Notes: generated by a model from the sequence alone, not told the origin. A stretch of 37,391 nt of DNA from Parabacteroides sp. (GCA_020860905.1 JAJBTJ010000279.1:1-37391); one strand, 5' to 3'; positions 19,062-27,575 are shown, counted from the stretch's first letter. Translations and numbers: made by a program.

Positions 19062-20558
19062 ATGGCAGTATACTTAAACGACGTATCGAGAACATTCGGT
19101 GAATATTTGCTTATCCCGGGGTTAACTACCAAGCAGTGCATCCCTACGAACGTTTCGCTCAAAACGCCGCTGGTTAAATTCAAACAAAAGGAGAAATCGG
19201 CCATCGAGCTCAACATTCCTTTCGTATCGGCCATCATGCAGGCGGTATCCGACGACGGCCTGGCTATCGAGTTGGCCCGTAACGGAGGCTTATCGTTCAT
19301 CTTCGGTTCGCAGCCCATCGCCTCGCAAGCGGAAATGGTACGGAAAGTAAAGAAGTTCAAAGCCGGATTCGTTGAAAGCGATTCGAACCTCACCCCCGAG
19401 CATACGTTGAACGATGTATACGCCCTGATACGCCGTACGGGACATTCAACCATCGGCGTAACCGACGACGGTACGCCGCACGGCCGCTTAGCCGGCATTG
19501 TTACCAGCCGCGATTACCGCATCGGAATAGACCATCCGGACAAGAAGGTTAAAGAGTTTATGACGCCTTTTTCCAAATTAACGGTAGGTACAGTGGGAAT
19601 TACCTTGTCGGAAGCCAACCAGGTTATCTGGGACCATAAGTTGAATACGCTGCCGATTATCGACGCCGACCAGCGATTGGCTTATTTCGTGTTCCGGAAG
19701 GATTACGACAGCCACCGCGCCAACCCGCACGAATTATCGGATTACGCAGATAAAAAGTTGTTAGTAGGCGCCGGAATCAACACGCGCGATTACAAAGAGC
19801 GGGTGCCGGCTTTGGTAGAAGCGGGAGTGGACGTATTGTGCATCGACTCGTCGGACGGTTATTCGGAATGGCAATGCGACACCATCCGCTGGATAAAGGA
19901 AACGTACGAAAATAAAGTATTGGTGGGTGCCGGCAACGTGGTAGACAGCGAAGGGTTTATGTACCTGGTGAATGCCGGAGCCGATTTTGTAAAAGTAGGT
20001 ATCGGAGGCGGCTCGATTTGCATCACGCGCGAGCAAAAAGGAATCGGACGCGGACAGGCTACGGCGCTTATCGATGTGGCGAACGCCCGCGACGAATATG
20101 CCAAGGCCACCGGGATTTATATACCGATTTGCAGCGACGGCGGCCTGGTACACGATTACCATATGGTGTTGGCTTTGGCTATGGGGGCCGATTTCCTGAT
20201 GATGGGGCGCTATTTCGCCCGCTTCGACGAGTCGCCTTCCAAGAAACTGAAAATCGGGAACAATTACGTAAAGGAATATTGGGGCGAAGGTTCGAACCGG
20301 GCTCAGAACTGGCAACGGTACGACATGGGCGGCAGCGAGTCGCTCAAGTTCGAAGAAGGGGTAGACAGTTACGTACCGTACGCCGGAAAAATGAAAGACA
20401 ACCTGAATATTACGTTGGGCAAGATAAAGGCTACGATGTGCAGTTGCGGCGCCATTACCATCCGCGAGCTACAGGAACACGCTAAAATCACGTTGGTTTC
20501 GTCGACCAGCATCGTAGAAGGGGGTGCGCACGACGTAATCCTGAAAGAGCATAATTAA
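19062..20558 (+). CDS. guaB: IMP dehydrogenase, Tritrichomonas foetus-type subclass
   Basis: '[21 protein letters not shown]' active-site Cys loop, '[31 protein letters not shown]', '[18 protein letters not shown]', CBS region. ATG at 19062; the track start at 18888 is an upstream extension. Confidence 0.9.
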   Translation: MAVYLNDVSRTFGEYLLIPGLTTKQCIPTNVSLKTPLVKFKQKEKSAIELNIPFVSAIMQAVSDDGLAIELARNGGLSFIFGSQPIASQAEMVRKVKKFKAGFVESDSNLTPEHTLNDVYALIRRTGHSTIGVTDDGTPHGRLAGIVTSRDYRIGIDHPDKKVKEFMTPFSKLTVGTVGITLSEANQVIWDHKLNTLPIIDADQRLAYFVFRKDYDSHRANPHELSDYADKKLLVGAGINTRDYKERVPALVEAGVDVLCIDSSDGYSEWQCDTIRWIKETYENKVLVGAGNVVDSEGFMYLVNAGADFVKVGIGGGSICITREQKGIGRGQATALIDVANARDEYAKATGIYIPICSDGGLVHDYHMVLALAMGADFLMMGRYFARFDESPSKKLKIGNNYVKEYWGEGSNRAQNWQRYDMGGSESLKFEEGVDSYVPYAGKMKDNLNITLGKIKATMCSCGAITIRELQEHAKITLVSSTSIVEGGAHDVILKEHN

Positions 20559-20656
20559 AGCCCGGAACGGCTATCGGTGCCTGAAGTAAGAAGGAACTGT
20601 TTGCCTGTATTCCAGGGCTGCGGGGAAAAGAAGAGGTATTCCGGAAATAATACGAT

Positions 20657-20700
20657 ATAGGCAATTGATTCATGGATAATCAATTGCCTATCTTTATTTT
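20657..20700 (+). terminator. Intrinsic terminator of the IMPDH gene
   Basis: ATAGGCAATTGATT-CATGGAT-AATCAATTGCCTAT, a perfect 14-bp stem, followed by CTTTATTTTT. Confidence 0.8.
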
Positions 20701-20856
20701 TAAGCATCCCCCCGGAAAACGAGGGTTGACGGCCCGAACGAAGGGAAATCCGAACGAAAAAACACCAGATAAAAACAGTATCCTTTTTTTTAAAAGCGAT
20801 TCGTTCACCGGATTTATTCTTTTTTATGCTGGACGAAAACCGGTTTTATGCGGATA

Positions 20857-20910
20857 AAAACTGTATCCGCAACTTAAGGACGGCCGTCCGCAAGCTAAGG
20901 ATACAGTTTT
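20857..20910. repeat. Symmetrical 54-bp inverted-repeat element
   Basis: AAAACTGTATCC-GCAACTTAA-GGACGGCCGTCC-GCAAGCTAA-GGATACAGTTTT: outer 12-bp perfect inverted repeat, two 9-bp near-identical direct repeats, central 12-bp palindrome. Confidence 0.75.
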
Positions 20911-21002
20911 CATTACGGGGAACGGATGAAAAGGACAGCCTGAAACCGGGTTTATCCGGGCAAGCCGGAAAAAATGCCTGTTTACTGAAATTCCGTAAAT
21001 AA

Positions 21003-21036
21003 TAAAAAAGCAACCGGCTCGTGACGAGCCGGTTGC
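21003..21036 (-). terminator. Intrinsic terminator of aguA-aguB
   Basis: GCAACCGGCTCGTGACGAGCCGGTTGC hairpin with a T tract on the minus strand. Confidence 0.8.
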
Positions 21037-21174
21037 CTCGGTATGTTTATTGACTTAATATCCCAAAGAAATGAAAAGCTGTTGTGGCAAAGGTTATTTC
21101 CGGCCGGAAAGCACAACCCCGGCCTTCGTAACAAAAACCGGGGGCTTCGTTTCTTTTACAATCGGCCCGTGGAG

Positions 21175-22056
21175 TTATTTCAAAAACCGTTCCGTTAACC
21201 CGCCGAACGCATCGATACGCCGGTCGCGAAAGAAAGGCCACATCCGGCGAACAGCCTCCGTCCGTAACAAATCGATTTCCACCACCCGGTTCTCCTCTTC
21301 GTCGTTCGGGAAAACCTGCAATAATTCTCCTTGCGGGCCCGCCACGAAGCTATTTCCCCAAAACCGGATGCCGCCGGTTTGCCCCGAAGGGTCTTTTTCA
21401 TACCCCGTGCGGTTTACGGTAATTACTGGCAAGCCGTTCGCCACCGCATGGGCACGTTGGGCAATCGTCCAGGCATCCAACTGCCGCCGCTTCTCTTCAT
21501 CCGTATCCGTACTCTCCCAGCCTATGGCCGTAGGGTAAATCAATATGTCCGCGCCGCGCATCGCCATCAGCCGGGCGGCCTCGGGATACCACTGATCCCA
21601 GCAAACCAATACGCCCAACTTTCCCAGCGAAGTATCCACCAGCTCGAACCCCAAATCGCCGGGAGTAAAATAAAACTTTTCGTAATACGCCGGGTCGTCG
21701 GGGATATGCATTTTCCGGTACCGGCCGGCAATCGAGCCGTCTTTCTCAATCACCACGGCCGTGTTGTGGTAAACGCCCGGCGCCCGCTTCTCGAAAAGTG
21801 AAAGCACCAATACGATACCCAGCCGCCGCGCCAACGCCCCGAACCGTTCCGTAGAAGGACCCGGCACCGGTTCCGCTTCGTCGAAAACAGCCGGATTTTC
21901 CGTCTGGCAGAAATACAGGCCGTTATGTAATTCCTGCAATACCACCAACTGCGCCCCGGCAGCGGCGCACTCGGTTATATTCTTTTCCAGCTTTACGATA
22001 TTCGCCTCCCTGTCGGCCGTATTCGCCTGCTGTACCAATCCCACTTTCAGCTTCAT
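21175..22056 (-). CDS. aguB: N-carbamoylputrescine amidohydrolase
   Basis: Nitrilase-type Glu-Lys-Cys triad: 'LQELHNGLYF', 'YRKMHIPDDP', 'VCWDQWYPE'. Adjacent to agmatine deiminase. Confidence 0.93.
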   Translation of the reverse strand: MKLKVGLVQQANTADREANIVKLEKNITECAAAGAQLVVLQELHNGLYFCQTENPAVFDEAEPVPGPSTERFGALARRLGIVLVLSLFEKRAPGVYHNTAVVIEKDGSIAGRYRKMHIPDDPAYYEKFYFTPGDLGFELVDTSLGKLGVLVCWDQWYPEAARLMAMRGADILIYPTAIGWESTDTDEEKRRQLDAWTIAQRAHAVANGLPVITVNRTGYEKDPSGQTGGIRFWGNSFVAGPQGELLQVFPNDEEENRVVEIDLLRTEAVRRMWPFFRDRRIDAFGGLTERFLK

Positions 22057-22074
22057 AGCTTTATACTTTATATA

Positions 22075-23109
22075 TTATATAACGAATCCCTCGGGATATT
22101 GCATCGTTACGCAATGCAGCGACCCGTGCTGTTTGATTAACGGCAGGCAATCGATTCCGATTACTTCCCTGTCGGGAAACACCTCTTGCAATACCGCCCG
22201 CGCTTCCTCGTCGCGGGGCGAACCGTAAAACGGAAGTAACACAGCGCCGTTGATAATCAGGAAATTCGCATAAGTAGCGGGCAAGCGTTCGCCATTCCAT
22301 ACCACTTTGTCGGCCATCGGAAGCGCCACCAGCCGGTACGGTTTTCCACTGAGCGTGCGGAACTCTTCGAGCTCCTTCTCCATGGCTTTCAGCTCGCCGT
22401 AATGCTCGTCCGTTTCATCGGTACACGCTACATACGCAATCGTTTCTTCGTTACAGAAACGGGCCAGCGTATCGATATGCCCGTCGGTATCGTCGCCTGC
22501 CAGCTGTCCGTGCGACAACCAGAGGATACGCCGGAGGCCGAACAGTTTTTTCAAGCGGTCGTCGATTTCCTCGAAATACAAATTATCGTTGCGGTTCGGC
22601 GCCCGGAAACACGACTCGGTGGTAAGCAAGGTACCTTTCCCGTCGGACTCGATGCTCCCCCCTTCCAGCACGAAATCGAGGTGGCTCCGGTACTTCACGC
22701 GTCCGGGAAATACCAACTCGGAATACAACTCGACGGTAATCACATTATCCAGGTTGGCTGGATACTTCAGCCCCCAGCCGTTGAACTGGAAATCGTACAA
22801 ACAGGGATGGCCGCCCTCGAACACCGACACCGGCCCGTGGTCGCGTGCCCAGGTATCGTTGGTAGGAAGCGTACGGAAAATCACCTTTCCGTAATCCACA
22901 TCTCCCAGTTGCCGCTTTACCGTTTCTATATCCCGGCAAACGATAATCAGCTTTTCGCGCAGGATAACGGCTTTGGCAATCGCCGCAAAACAGGGAATTA
23001 CTTCTTCGAGGATAGGCCGCCAGTCGGTATCTTCGTGCGGCCAGGTAAGTTGCACCGCACTTTGCGGATACCACTCCGGAGGCAATAGAATAGATGTGTT
23101 CCGTTTCAT
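22075..23109 (-). CDS. aguA: Agmatine deiminase
   Basis: 'PPEWYPQSAVQLTWPHEDTDW', 'LEGGSIESDGKGTLLTTE', 'DGHIDTLARF', catalytic 'GSLHCVTMQYP'. Confidence 0.95.
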   Translation of the reverse strand: MKRNTSILLPPEWYPQSAVQLTWPHEDTDWRPILEEVIPCFAAIAKAVILREKLIIVCRDIETVKRQLGDVDYGKVIFRTLPTNDTWARDHGPVSVFEGGHPCLYDFQFNGWGLKYPANLDNVITVELYSELVFPGRVKYRSHLDFVLEGGSIESDGKGTLLTTESCFRAPNRNDNLYFEEIDDRLKKLFGLRRILWLSHGQLAGDDTDGHIDTLARFCNEETIAYVACTDETDEHYGELKAMEKELEEFRTLSGKPYRLVALPMADKVVWNGERLPATYANFLIINGAVLLPFYGSPRDEEARAVLQEVFPDREVIGIDCLPLIKQHGSLHCVTMQYPEGFVI

Positions 23110-23125
23110 GCCGGCAAAAATACAT

Positions 23126-23155
23126 AAAAAAGGCGAAGATTCGCATCTCCGCCTT
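23126..23155 (-). terminator. Intrinsic terminator of dps
   Basis: AAGGCGAAGAT-TCGC-ATCTCCGCCTT hairpin, T-rich on the minus strand. Confidence 0.65.
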
Positions 23156-23194
23156 TCCTAACATAACCTAATAACATACTATACGAATGTCGAT

Positions 23195-23671
23195 TTATTT
23201 CGAAGCGTACGCTACGAGCATCCAAACCAGTTTTTCCTGTTCTTTCAGGTAGTCGCTCATCAGGGCTACCGTTACTTCGTCGCCCGCTTCGGAAGCGTTG
23301 GCCAGGATTTCGCGTTCCTCGGCAATCAACGCGCCGTACGTATCCAATACATGGCTCAAGGCTGCATCCGCACAGCATACATCCGATACTTCGGCGATGG
23401 AAGCCGTTTTAAGGTAATCGCTGAATTTATTGGCCGGAACACCTCCCAGCATCAGGATACGCTCGGCTATTTCGTCGACCTTTTCGGCGGCATCGTCGTA
23501 CATTTCCTCGAATTTGCTGTGAAGCACGAAAAATTGATTACCTTTGATGTTCCAGTGGAATCCGCGGAGGTTAGTGTAGAAGACCTGGAAATCGGCCAAT
23601 AATTGTTGAAGACCGTTTACTACGTTGGCTACTGCTGCTGCATCTAATTTGATATAATCTAACGTTTTCAT
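23195..23671 (-). CDS. dps: Dps/ferritin-like DNA-protection protein
   Basis: 'LLADFQVFYTNLRGFHWNIKGNQFFVLHSKFEEMYDDAAEKVDEIAERILMLGG', the Dps ferroxidase signature. Confidence 0.95.
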   Translation of the reverse strand: MKTLDYIKLDAAAVANVVNGLQQLLADFQVFYTNLRGFHWNIKGNQFFVLHSKFEEMYDDAAEKVDEIAERILMLGGVPANKFSDYLKTASIAEVSDVCCADAALSHVLDTYGALIAEEREILANASEAGDEVTVALMSDYLKEQEKLVWMLVAYASK

Positions 23672-23822
23672 ACTTTTAAATTTTTAATCGGGTTTATAAT
23701 TTCTTTTTCCTGTTGCAAAGATACGACAGGAAACAGGCCGTGTCAAACTGATAATTTCTATAAAAACATAGACATCGTCTATAAAAAACCGGTTCCGGAA
23801 TAGGATACCCGGCAGAGATAGT

Positions 23823-23900
23823 ATATCTTTGCTTCGCACAATCGAAAATAAGCTGCACGAAGAGGCCTGTTTTCACTCCCGGATTGCTTTCCTTTGCCGG
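23823..23900 (+). repeat. Degenerate relative of the element inserted at 6565-6648, in the dps-oxyR intergenic region
   Basis: TATCTTTGCTT..CGAAAATAAGCTGCAC...CCTGTTTTCACTCCCGGATTGC vs TATCTTTGCTT..CGAAAATAGGCTGCAC...CTTGTTTCTGCTCTCGGTTTGC, with an internal gap. Confidence 0.55.
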
Positions 23901-24034
23901 CCCGGAACAAAATGAAGAAAGTGATAAGAGCGAGCCGGGTGCTGCTTCCGGATTATAAAAGAGGAAGATTCAATGCCGGGAAAGGAGAACATACGCGTTC
24001 CTTGTACGACCATACATTATTAAATATATATTCC

Positions 24035-24961
24035 ATGAACCTGCAACAACTCGAATACATCCTGGCCGTAGACACCTACCGCCATTTCGCCAAAGCAGCC
24101 GAGCACTGCCGCGTTACCCAACCCACACTCAGTATGATGATTCAGCGCCTCGAGGAGGAAATCGGCGCCAAGATATTCGACCGGAGCAGCCAGCCCGTGC
24201 AACCCACTCTGTTAGGCGAGCGCATTTTGAAACAGGCCCGGAGCATCCTGCACGAAACGGCGCTAATCCGGGAAATCGTGCACGAGGAAGAAGGTTCGTT
24301 AAAAGGCAAATTCAAGCTCGCCATCTTGCCCACTATCGCCCCCTACCTGCTCCCCCGGTTCTTCCAACAAATGACCGACCGCTATCCCGAACTCGACATC
24401 CAACTGATGGAGATGCAAACACAGCCCTCGCTGGCGGCATTGCTCGACGGCGAACTCGATGCTGCTCTTATCGCCTCCGAGCCGGTCAACCCGCGGCTAC
24501 AAAGCGAAATACTTTTTTACGAACAGTTCTTCGGCTATGTTTCCAAAAACGAGCCGGTTTACCAGCACGAGTTGATACGCACGGCCGACATCAACGGCGA
24601 AAGGCTCTGGTTGCTCGACGAAGGGCATTGTTTCCGCGACCAGCTGGTGCGGTTCTGCAAAATGGAAAAGGTGAAAGTGCGCCAGGCGGCCTACCGGCTG
24701 GGCAGCATGGAAACATTCATGCGTATGGTAGAAAGCGGCAACGGGATTACGTTTATCCCCGAACTGGCGGTTTCGCAGTTGAACGAAGAGCAGAAAAAGC
24801 TGGTGCGACCGTTCGCCATCCCCCGCCCTACCCGGCAAATCAACCTGGTTACCCGCAAAGATTTCATCCGGCATTCCATCCTGGAGATACTGAAAAAGTG
24901 TATCCGCGAATCGGTTCCCAAAGAGATGCTCACGTTGCACAACACGCAAAAGCTGATGTAA
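24035..24961 (+). CDS. oxyR: Hydrogen-peroxide-responsive LysR-family regulator OxyR
   Basis: N-terminal 'MNLQQLEYILAVDTYRHFAKAAEHCRVTQPTLSMMIQRLEEEIGAKIFDR'; redox Cys pair 'LLDEGHCFRDQLVRFC'. ATG at 24035. Confidence 0.93.
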   Translation: MNLQQLEYILAVDTYRHFAKAAEHCRVTQPTLSMMIQRLEEEIGAKIFDRSSQPVQPTLLGERILKQARSILHETALIREIVHEEEGSLKGKFKLAILPTIAPYLLPRFFQQMTDRYPELDIQLMEMQTQPSLAALLDGELDAALIASEPVNPRLQSEILFYEQFFGYVSKNEPVYQHELIRTADINGERLWLLDEGHCFRDQLVRFCKMEKVKVRQAAYRLGSMETFMRMVESGNGITFIPELAVSQLNEEQKKLVRPFAIPRPTRQINLVTRKDFIRHSILEILKKCIRESVPKEMLTLHNTQKLM

Positions 24962-24971
24962 CGGGCAGAAC

Positions 24972-25070
24972 AGGCCGGGGGCGTTGCCTAACTTGCCGAC
25001 GCCCTCGGCTATATTGCCAACGGCGTCGTTTATTTTGCCAAGGGCGTCGGCAAACGAATCGTACGGCAAC
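24972..25070. repeat. 99-bp element: four 21-bp units plus 15-bp tail (copy A)
   Basis: Units at 24972, 24993, 25014 and 25035: AGGCCGGGGGCGTTGCCTAAC / TTGCCGACGCCCTCGGCTATA / TTGCCAACGGCGTCGTTTATT / TTGCCAAGGGCGTCGGCAAAC, then GAATCGTACGGCAAC. Confidence 0.8.
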
Positions 25071-25180
25071 CGACGGGATATTCCTGCCGTTTGCCGGGCT
25101 GCACCAGCCCCGGCTTTTCGGCCGGTTGGCGGGAAAAAGAAAAAAATCGGCCTCTTCCTCTAATTTTTTTTTACTTTTCG

Positions 25181-25210
25181 TTTGCGATTTACAAAAAAGC
25201 ATTACTTTTG
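25181..25210 (+). promoter_or_regulatory. Bacteroidetes-type promoter upstream of the pheA leader
   Basis: TTTG at 25181-25184 and TACTTTTG (TAnnTTTG) at 25203-25210, 18-bp spacing. The leader ATG is 25 nt downstream. Confidence 0.6.
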
Positions 25211-25234
25211 TCACCGTAATAAACAAACAGAACA

Positions 25235-25309
25235 ATGGCTAATTTCTTTTTTGCATACTTTTATTTTTACTTTTACTTTAGCAGAGTAAGGGCAGGAATT
25301 TGTATGTGA
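25235..25309 (+). CDS. Phe/Tyr-rich leader peptide of the pheA operon attenuator
   Basis: ATG GCT AAT TTC TTT TTT GCA TAC TTT TAT TTT TAC TTT TAC TTT AGC AGA GTA AGG GCA GGA ATT TGT ATG TGA = MANFFFAYFYFYFYFSRVRAGICM*. 11 of 24 residues are Phe or Tyr. Confidence 0.88.
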   Translation: MANFFFAYFYFYFYFSRVRAGICM

Positions 25310-25360
25310 AATTGAACATCCGTAATGAATAAGTAAATCAATTCGATATAAAGTCCTGCC
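25291..25360 (+). promoter_or_regulatory. Antiterminator helix of the pheA attenuator
   Basis: GGCAGGAATTTGTAT (25291-25305) pairs with ATATAAAGTCCTGCC (25346-25360): 14 of 15 positions pair, including one G-U. This is exclusive with the terminator hairpin. Confidence 0.8.
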
Positions 25361-25383
25361 GGCAACGGCGGGACTTTTTTTTT
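25351..25383 (+). terminator. Attenuator terminator upstream of pheA
   Basis: AAGTCCTGCCG-GCAA-CGGCGGGACTTTTTTTTT: stem of at least 10 bp (one G-U) and a T tract. Confidence 0.9.
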
Positions 25384-25408
25384 GAAGAAAAAGAAAAAAA
25401 GAAAAAGG

Positions 25409-26251
25409 ATGAAACGAGTAGCAATACAAGGCATCGCAGGGTCGTATCACGACATAGCAACGCGCAATTATTTCGAAGGCGAAGAAGTGGAAATCGTACC
25501 CTGCAATACGTTCAGGGAGGTGATTGCCGCGATGAAAAAAGAGCCGAACTTACTGGGGATGATGGCAATAGAAAATACGATAGCCGGCAGCCTGTTACAA
25601 AACCACGAGTTGATACGCGAAAGCGGTTTCACCATCATCGGCGAATACAAGCTGCGCATCACCCACTCGCTGGTAGCTCTTCCCGGAACGAATATCCACG
25701 ACATCAAAGAAATCAACTCGCATCCCATCGCCCTGATGCAATGCACCGAGTTCTTAGACACGTTACCGAACGTAAAGGTGGTGGAAAAAGGAGACACCGC
25801 CATGAGCGCCCGCTGGATTGCGCAGAACAAGCTGGAGGGGCACGCCGCCATTTGCGGCAAGCAGGCTGCCGGGATTTACGGCATGGAAGTGCTGGCCGAA
25901 GGAATCGAAACAAACAAGCGGAACTTCACCCGTTTCCTGGCCATCAGCGATAGATGGAATGCCGACGATTTGCTGCGCGACACTTATAAAAACAAGGCGT
26001 CGATTGTTTTCGCCGTTCCCCATACGGCAGGCAGCCTGTCGAAGGTGTTGTCGGTGCTTTCGTTTTACGATATGAATCTATCGAAGATACAATCCCTGCC
26101 GATTATCGGGCGCGAGTGGGAATACCTGTTTTACATCAATCTGTGCTTTACCGATTACACCCGTTACAAGCAGGCAATGGATGCCATTATTCCTCTTACC
26201 AAGGACTTCAAAATTTTAGGTGAATATGCAGAAGGAAAACAAAGCGTGTAA
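25409..26251 (+). CDS. pheA: Prephenate dehydratase with ACT domain
   Basis: 'RVAIQGIAGSYHDIATRNYF', 'GMMAIENTIAGSLLQNHELI', 'KRNFTRFLAI', ACT region 'GSLSKVLSVLSFYDMNLSKIQSLPIIGREWEYLFYINL'. ATG at 25409. Confidence 0.94.
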   Translation: MKRVAIQGIAGSYHDIATRNYFEGEEVEIVPCNTFREVIAAMKKEPNLLGMMAIENTIAGSLLQNHELIRESGFTIIGEYKLRITHSLVALPGTNIHDIKEINSHPIALMQCTEFLDTLPNVKVVEKGDTAMSARWIAQNKLEGHAAICGKQAAGIYGMEVLAEGIETNKRNFTRFLAISDRWNADDLLRDTYKNKASIVFAVPHTAGSLSKVLSVLSFYDMNLSKIQSLPIIGREWEYLFYINLCFTDYTRYKQAMDAIIPLTKDFKILGEYAEGKQSV

Positions 26252-27422
26252 GGCCGTTATGTCGGCCGACCGCGTAAACAGCGTAAGCGAATATTACTTC
26301 TCGAAGAAGCTGAAAGAGGTGGCCGAAATGAATGCCGCCGGGAAAAATGTAATCAACCTCGGGGTGGGCAGCCCCGACCTGCCGCCTTCGGAACGTACGG
26401 TAAACGTATTGTGCGAAAGTGCCCGGCAAGCCGATATGCACGGCTACCAGCCGTACGTGGGCATACCGGAGCTGCGGAGCGGCTTCGCAGAATGGTACCG
26501 CCGGTGGTACGGGGTAGAGCTCGACCCGAAAACGGAAATACAGCCGCTTATCGGCTCGAAAGAAGGAATCCTGCATATTTCGCTGGCGTTCCTGAACCCG
26601 GGCGACGGGGTACTGGTACCCAATCCGGGGTATCCTACCTACAGTTCGGTAAGCAACCTGGTGGGCGCTCGCCTGGTTCCGTACGACTTAAAAGAAGAAA
26701 ACGGCTGGATGCCCGATTTCGATGCACTGGAAAAGAGCGATTTGTCGGGTGTTAAATTGATGTGGACAAACTATCCGAATATGCCTACCGGGGCGAATGC
26801 GTCGGTTGCCTTATACGAAAAGTTAGTGGCGTTCGGCCGCAAGCACGGCATCGTTATCTGCAACGACAACCCGTACAGCTTTATCCTGACCGGCCATCCG
26901 TTGAGCATCCTGAGCGTACCGGGCGCAAAGGAAACGTGTATCGAGATGAATTCGATGAGCAAGGCGCACAATATGCCGGGGTGGCGGATGGCGATGTTAG
27001 CGTCGAACGCACAGTTCGTGCAATGGATACTGAAGGTAAAGAGCAATATCGACTCGGGGCAGTTCCGCCCGATGCAACTGGCGGCCGTGGAAGCGCTGAA
27101 AGCGCCGGAAGAATGGTACGAGGCCATGAACCGGACTTACCACAACCGCCGCGACCTGGCCGGACAAATCATGCACGCACTGGGTTGCGAATTCGACGAA
27201 AAGCAGGTAGGCCTGTTTTTATGGGGGAAGATACCCGATGCCGTGGCAGGAAGCGAAGCGCTGGCCGACCGGGTGTTGTACGAGGCGAATGTGTTTATCA
27301 CGCCGGGATTTATCTTCGGCAGCAACGGCAACCGGTACATCCGCCTTTCGCTGTGCTGCAAGGAAAAAACGCTCGAAGAGGCGTTACGACGAATCGAACG
27401 GTTACATTTAATAACAGGCTAA
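26226..27422 (+). CDS. Class I/II PLP-dependent aminotransferase, probably aromatic amino acid
   Basis: 'VINLGVGSPDLPPSERTV', 'NPGYPTYSSVSNLVGARLVPYDL', 'NSMSKAHNMPGWRMAML' (PLP-Lys). Overlaps the end of pheA. Confidence 0.9.
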   Translation: MQKENKACKAVMSADRVNSVSEYYFSKKLKEVAEMNAAGKNVINLGVGSPDLPPSERTVNVLCESARQADMHGYQPYVGIPELRSGFAEWYRRWYGVELDPKTEIQPLIGSKEGILHISLAFLNPGDGVLVPNPGYPTYSSVSNLVGARLVPYDLKEENGWMPDFDALEKSDLSGVKLMWTNYPNMPTGANASVALYEKLVAFGRKHGIVICNDNPYSFILTGHPLSILSVPGAKETCIEMNSMSKAHNMPGWRMAMLASNAQFVQWILKVKSNIDSGQFRPMQLAAVEALKAPEEWYEAMNRTYHNRRDLAGQIMHALGCEFDEKQVGLFLWGKIPDAVAGSEALADRVLYEANVFITPGFIFGSNGNRYIRLSLCCKEKTLEEALRRIERLHLITG

Positions 27423-27575
27423 AAACACGGAGTGAAAAAATAATACCAGGAGTAAACAGCATGTTACTTTCAGAAGAAAACGGCATCGAAAGCGGTTGTG
27501 TTCTTTCTCTCGAAAATGCTGTGCCTCCGTGCTTCTGTGTTCTTATTCGGAATAATTACAAACAATTTTATAATC

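Noticed and set aside
22402-23088. 228-aa plus-strand ORF
   Set aside because: Antisense to agmatine deiminase; an artefact of codon bias.
24497-25069. 190-aa minus-strand ORF running from the 21-bp repeat into oxyR
   Set aside because: Mostly antisense to oxyR. Only the heptad-like start is interesting and is reported under the repeat finding.
25211-25450. 79-aa minus-strand ORF across the pheA leader
   Set aside because: Antisense to the leader peptide and terminator; no family signal.
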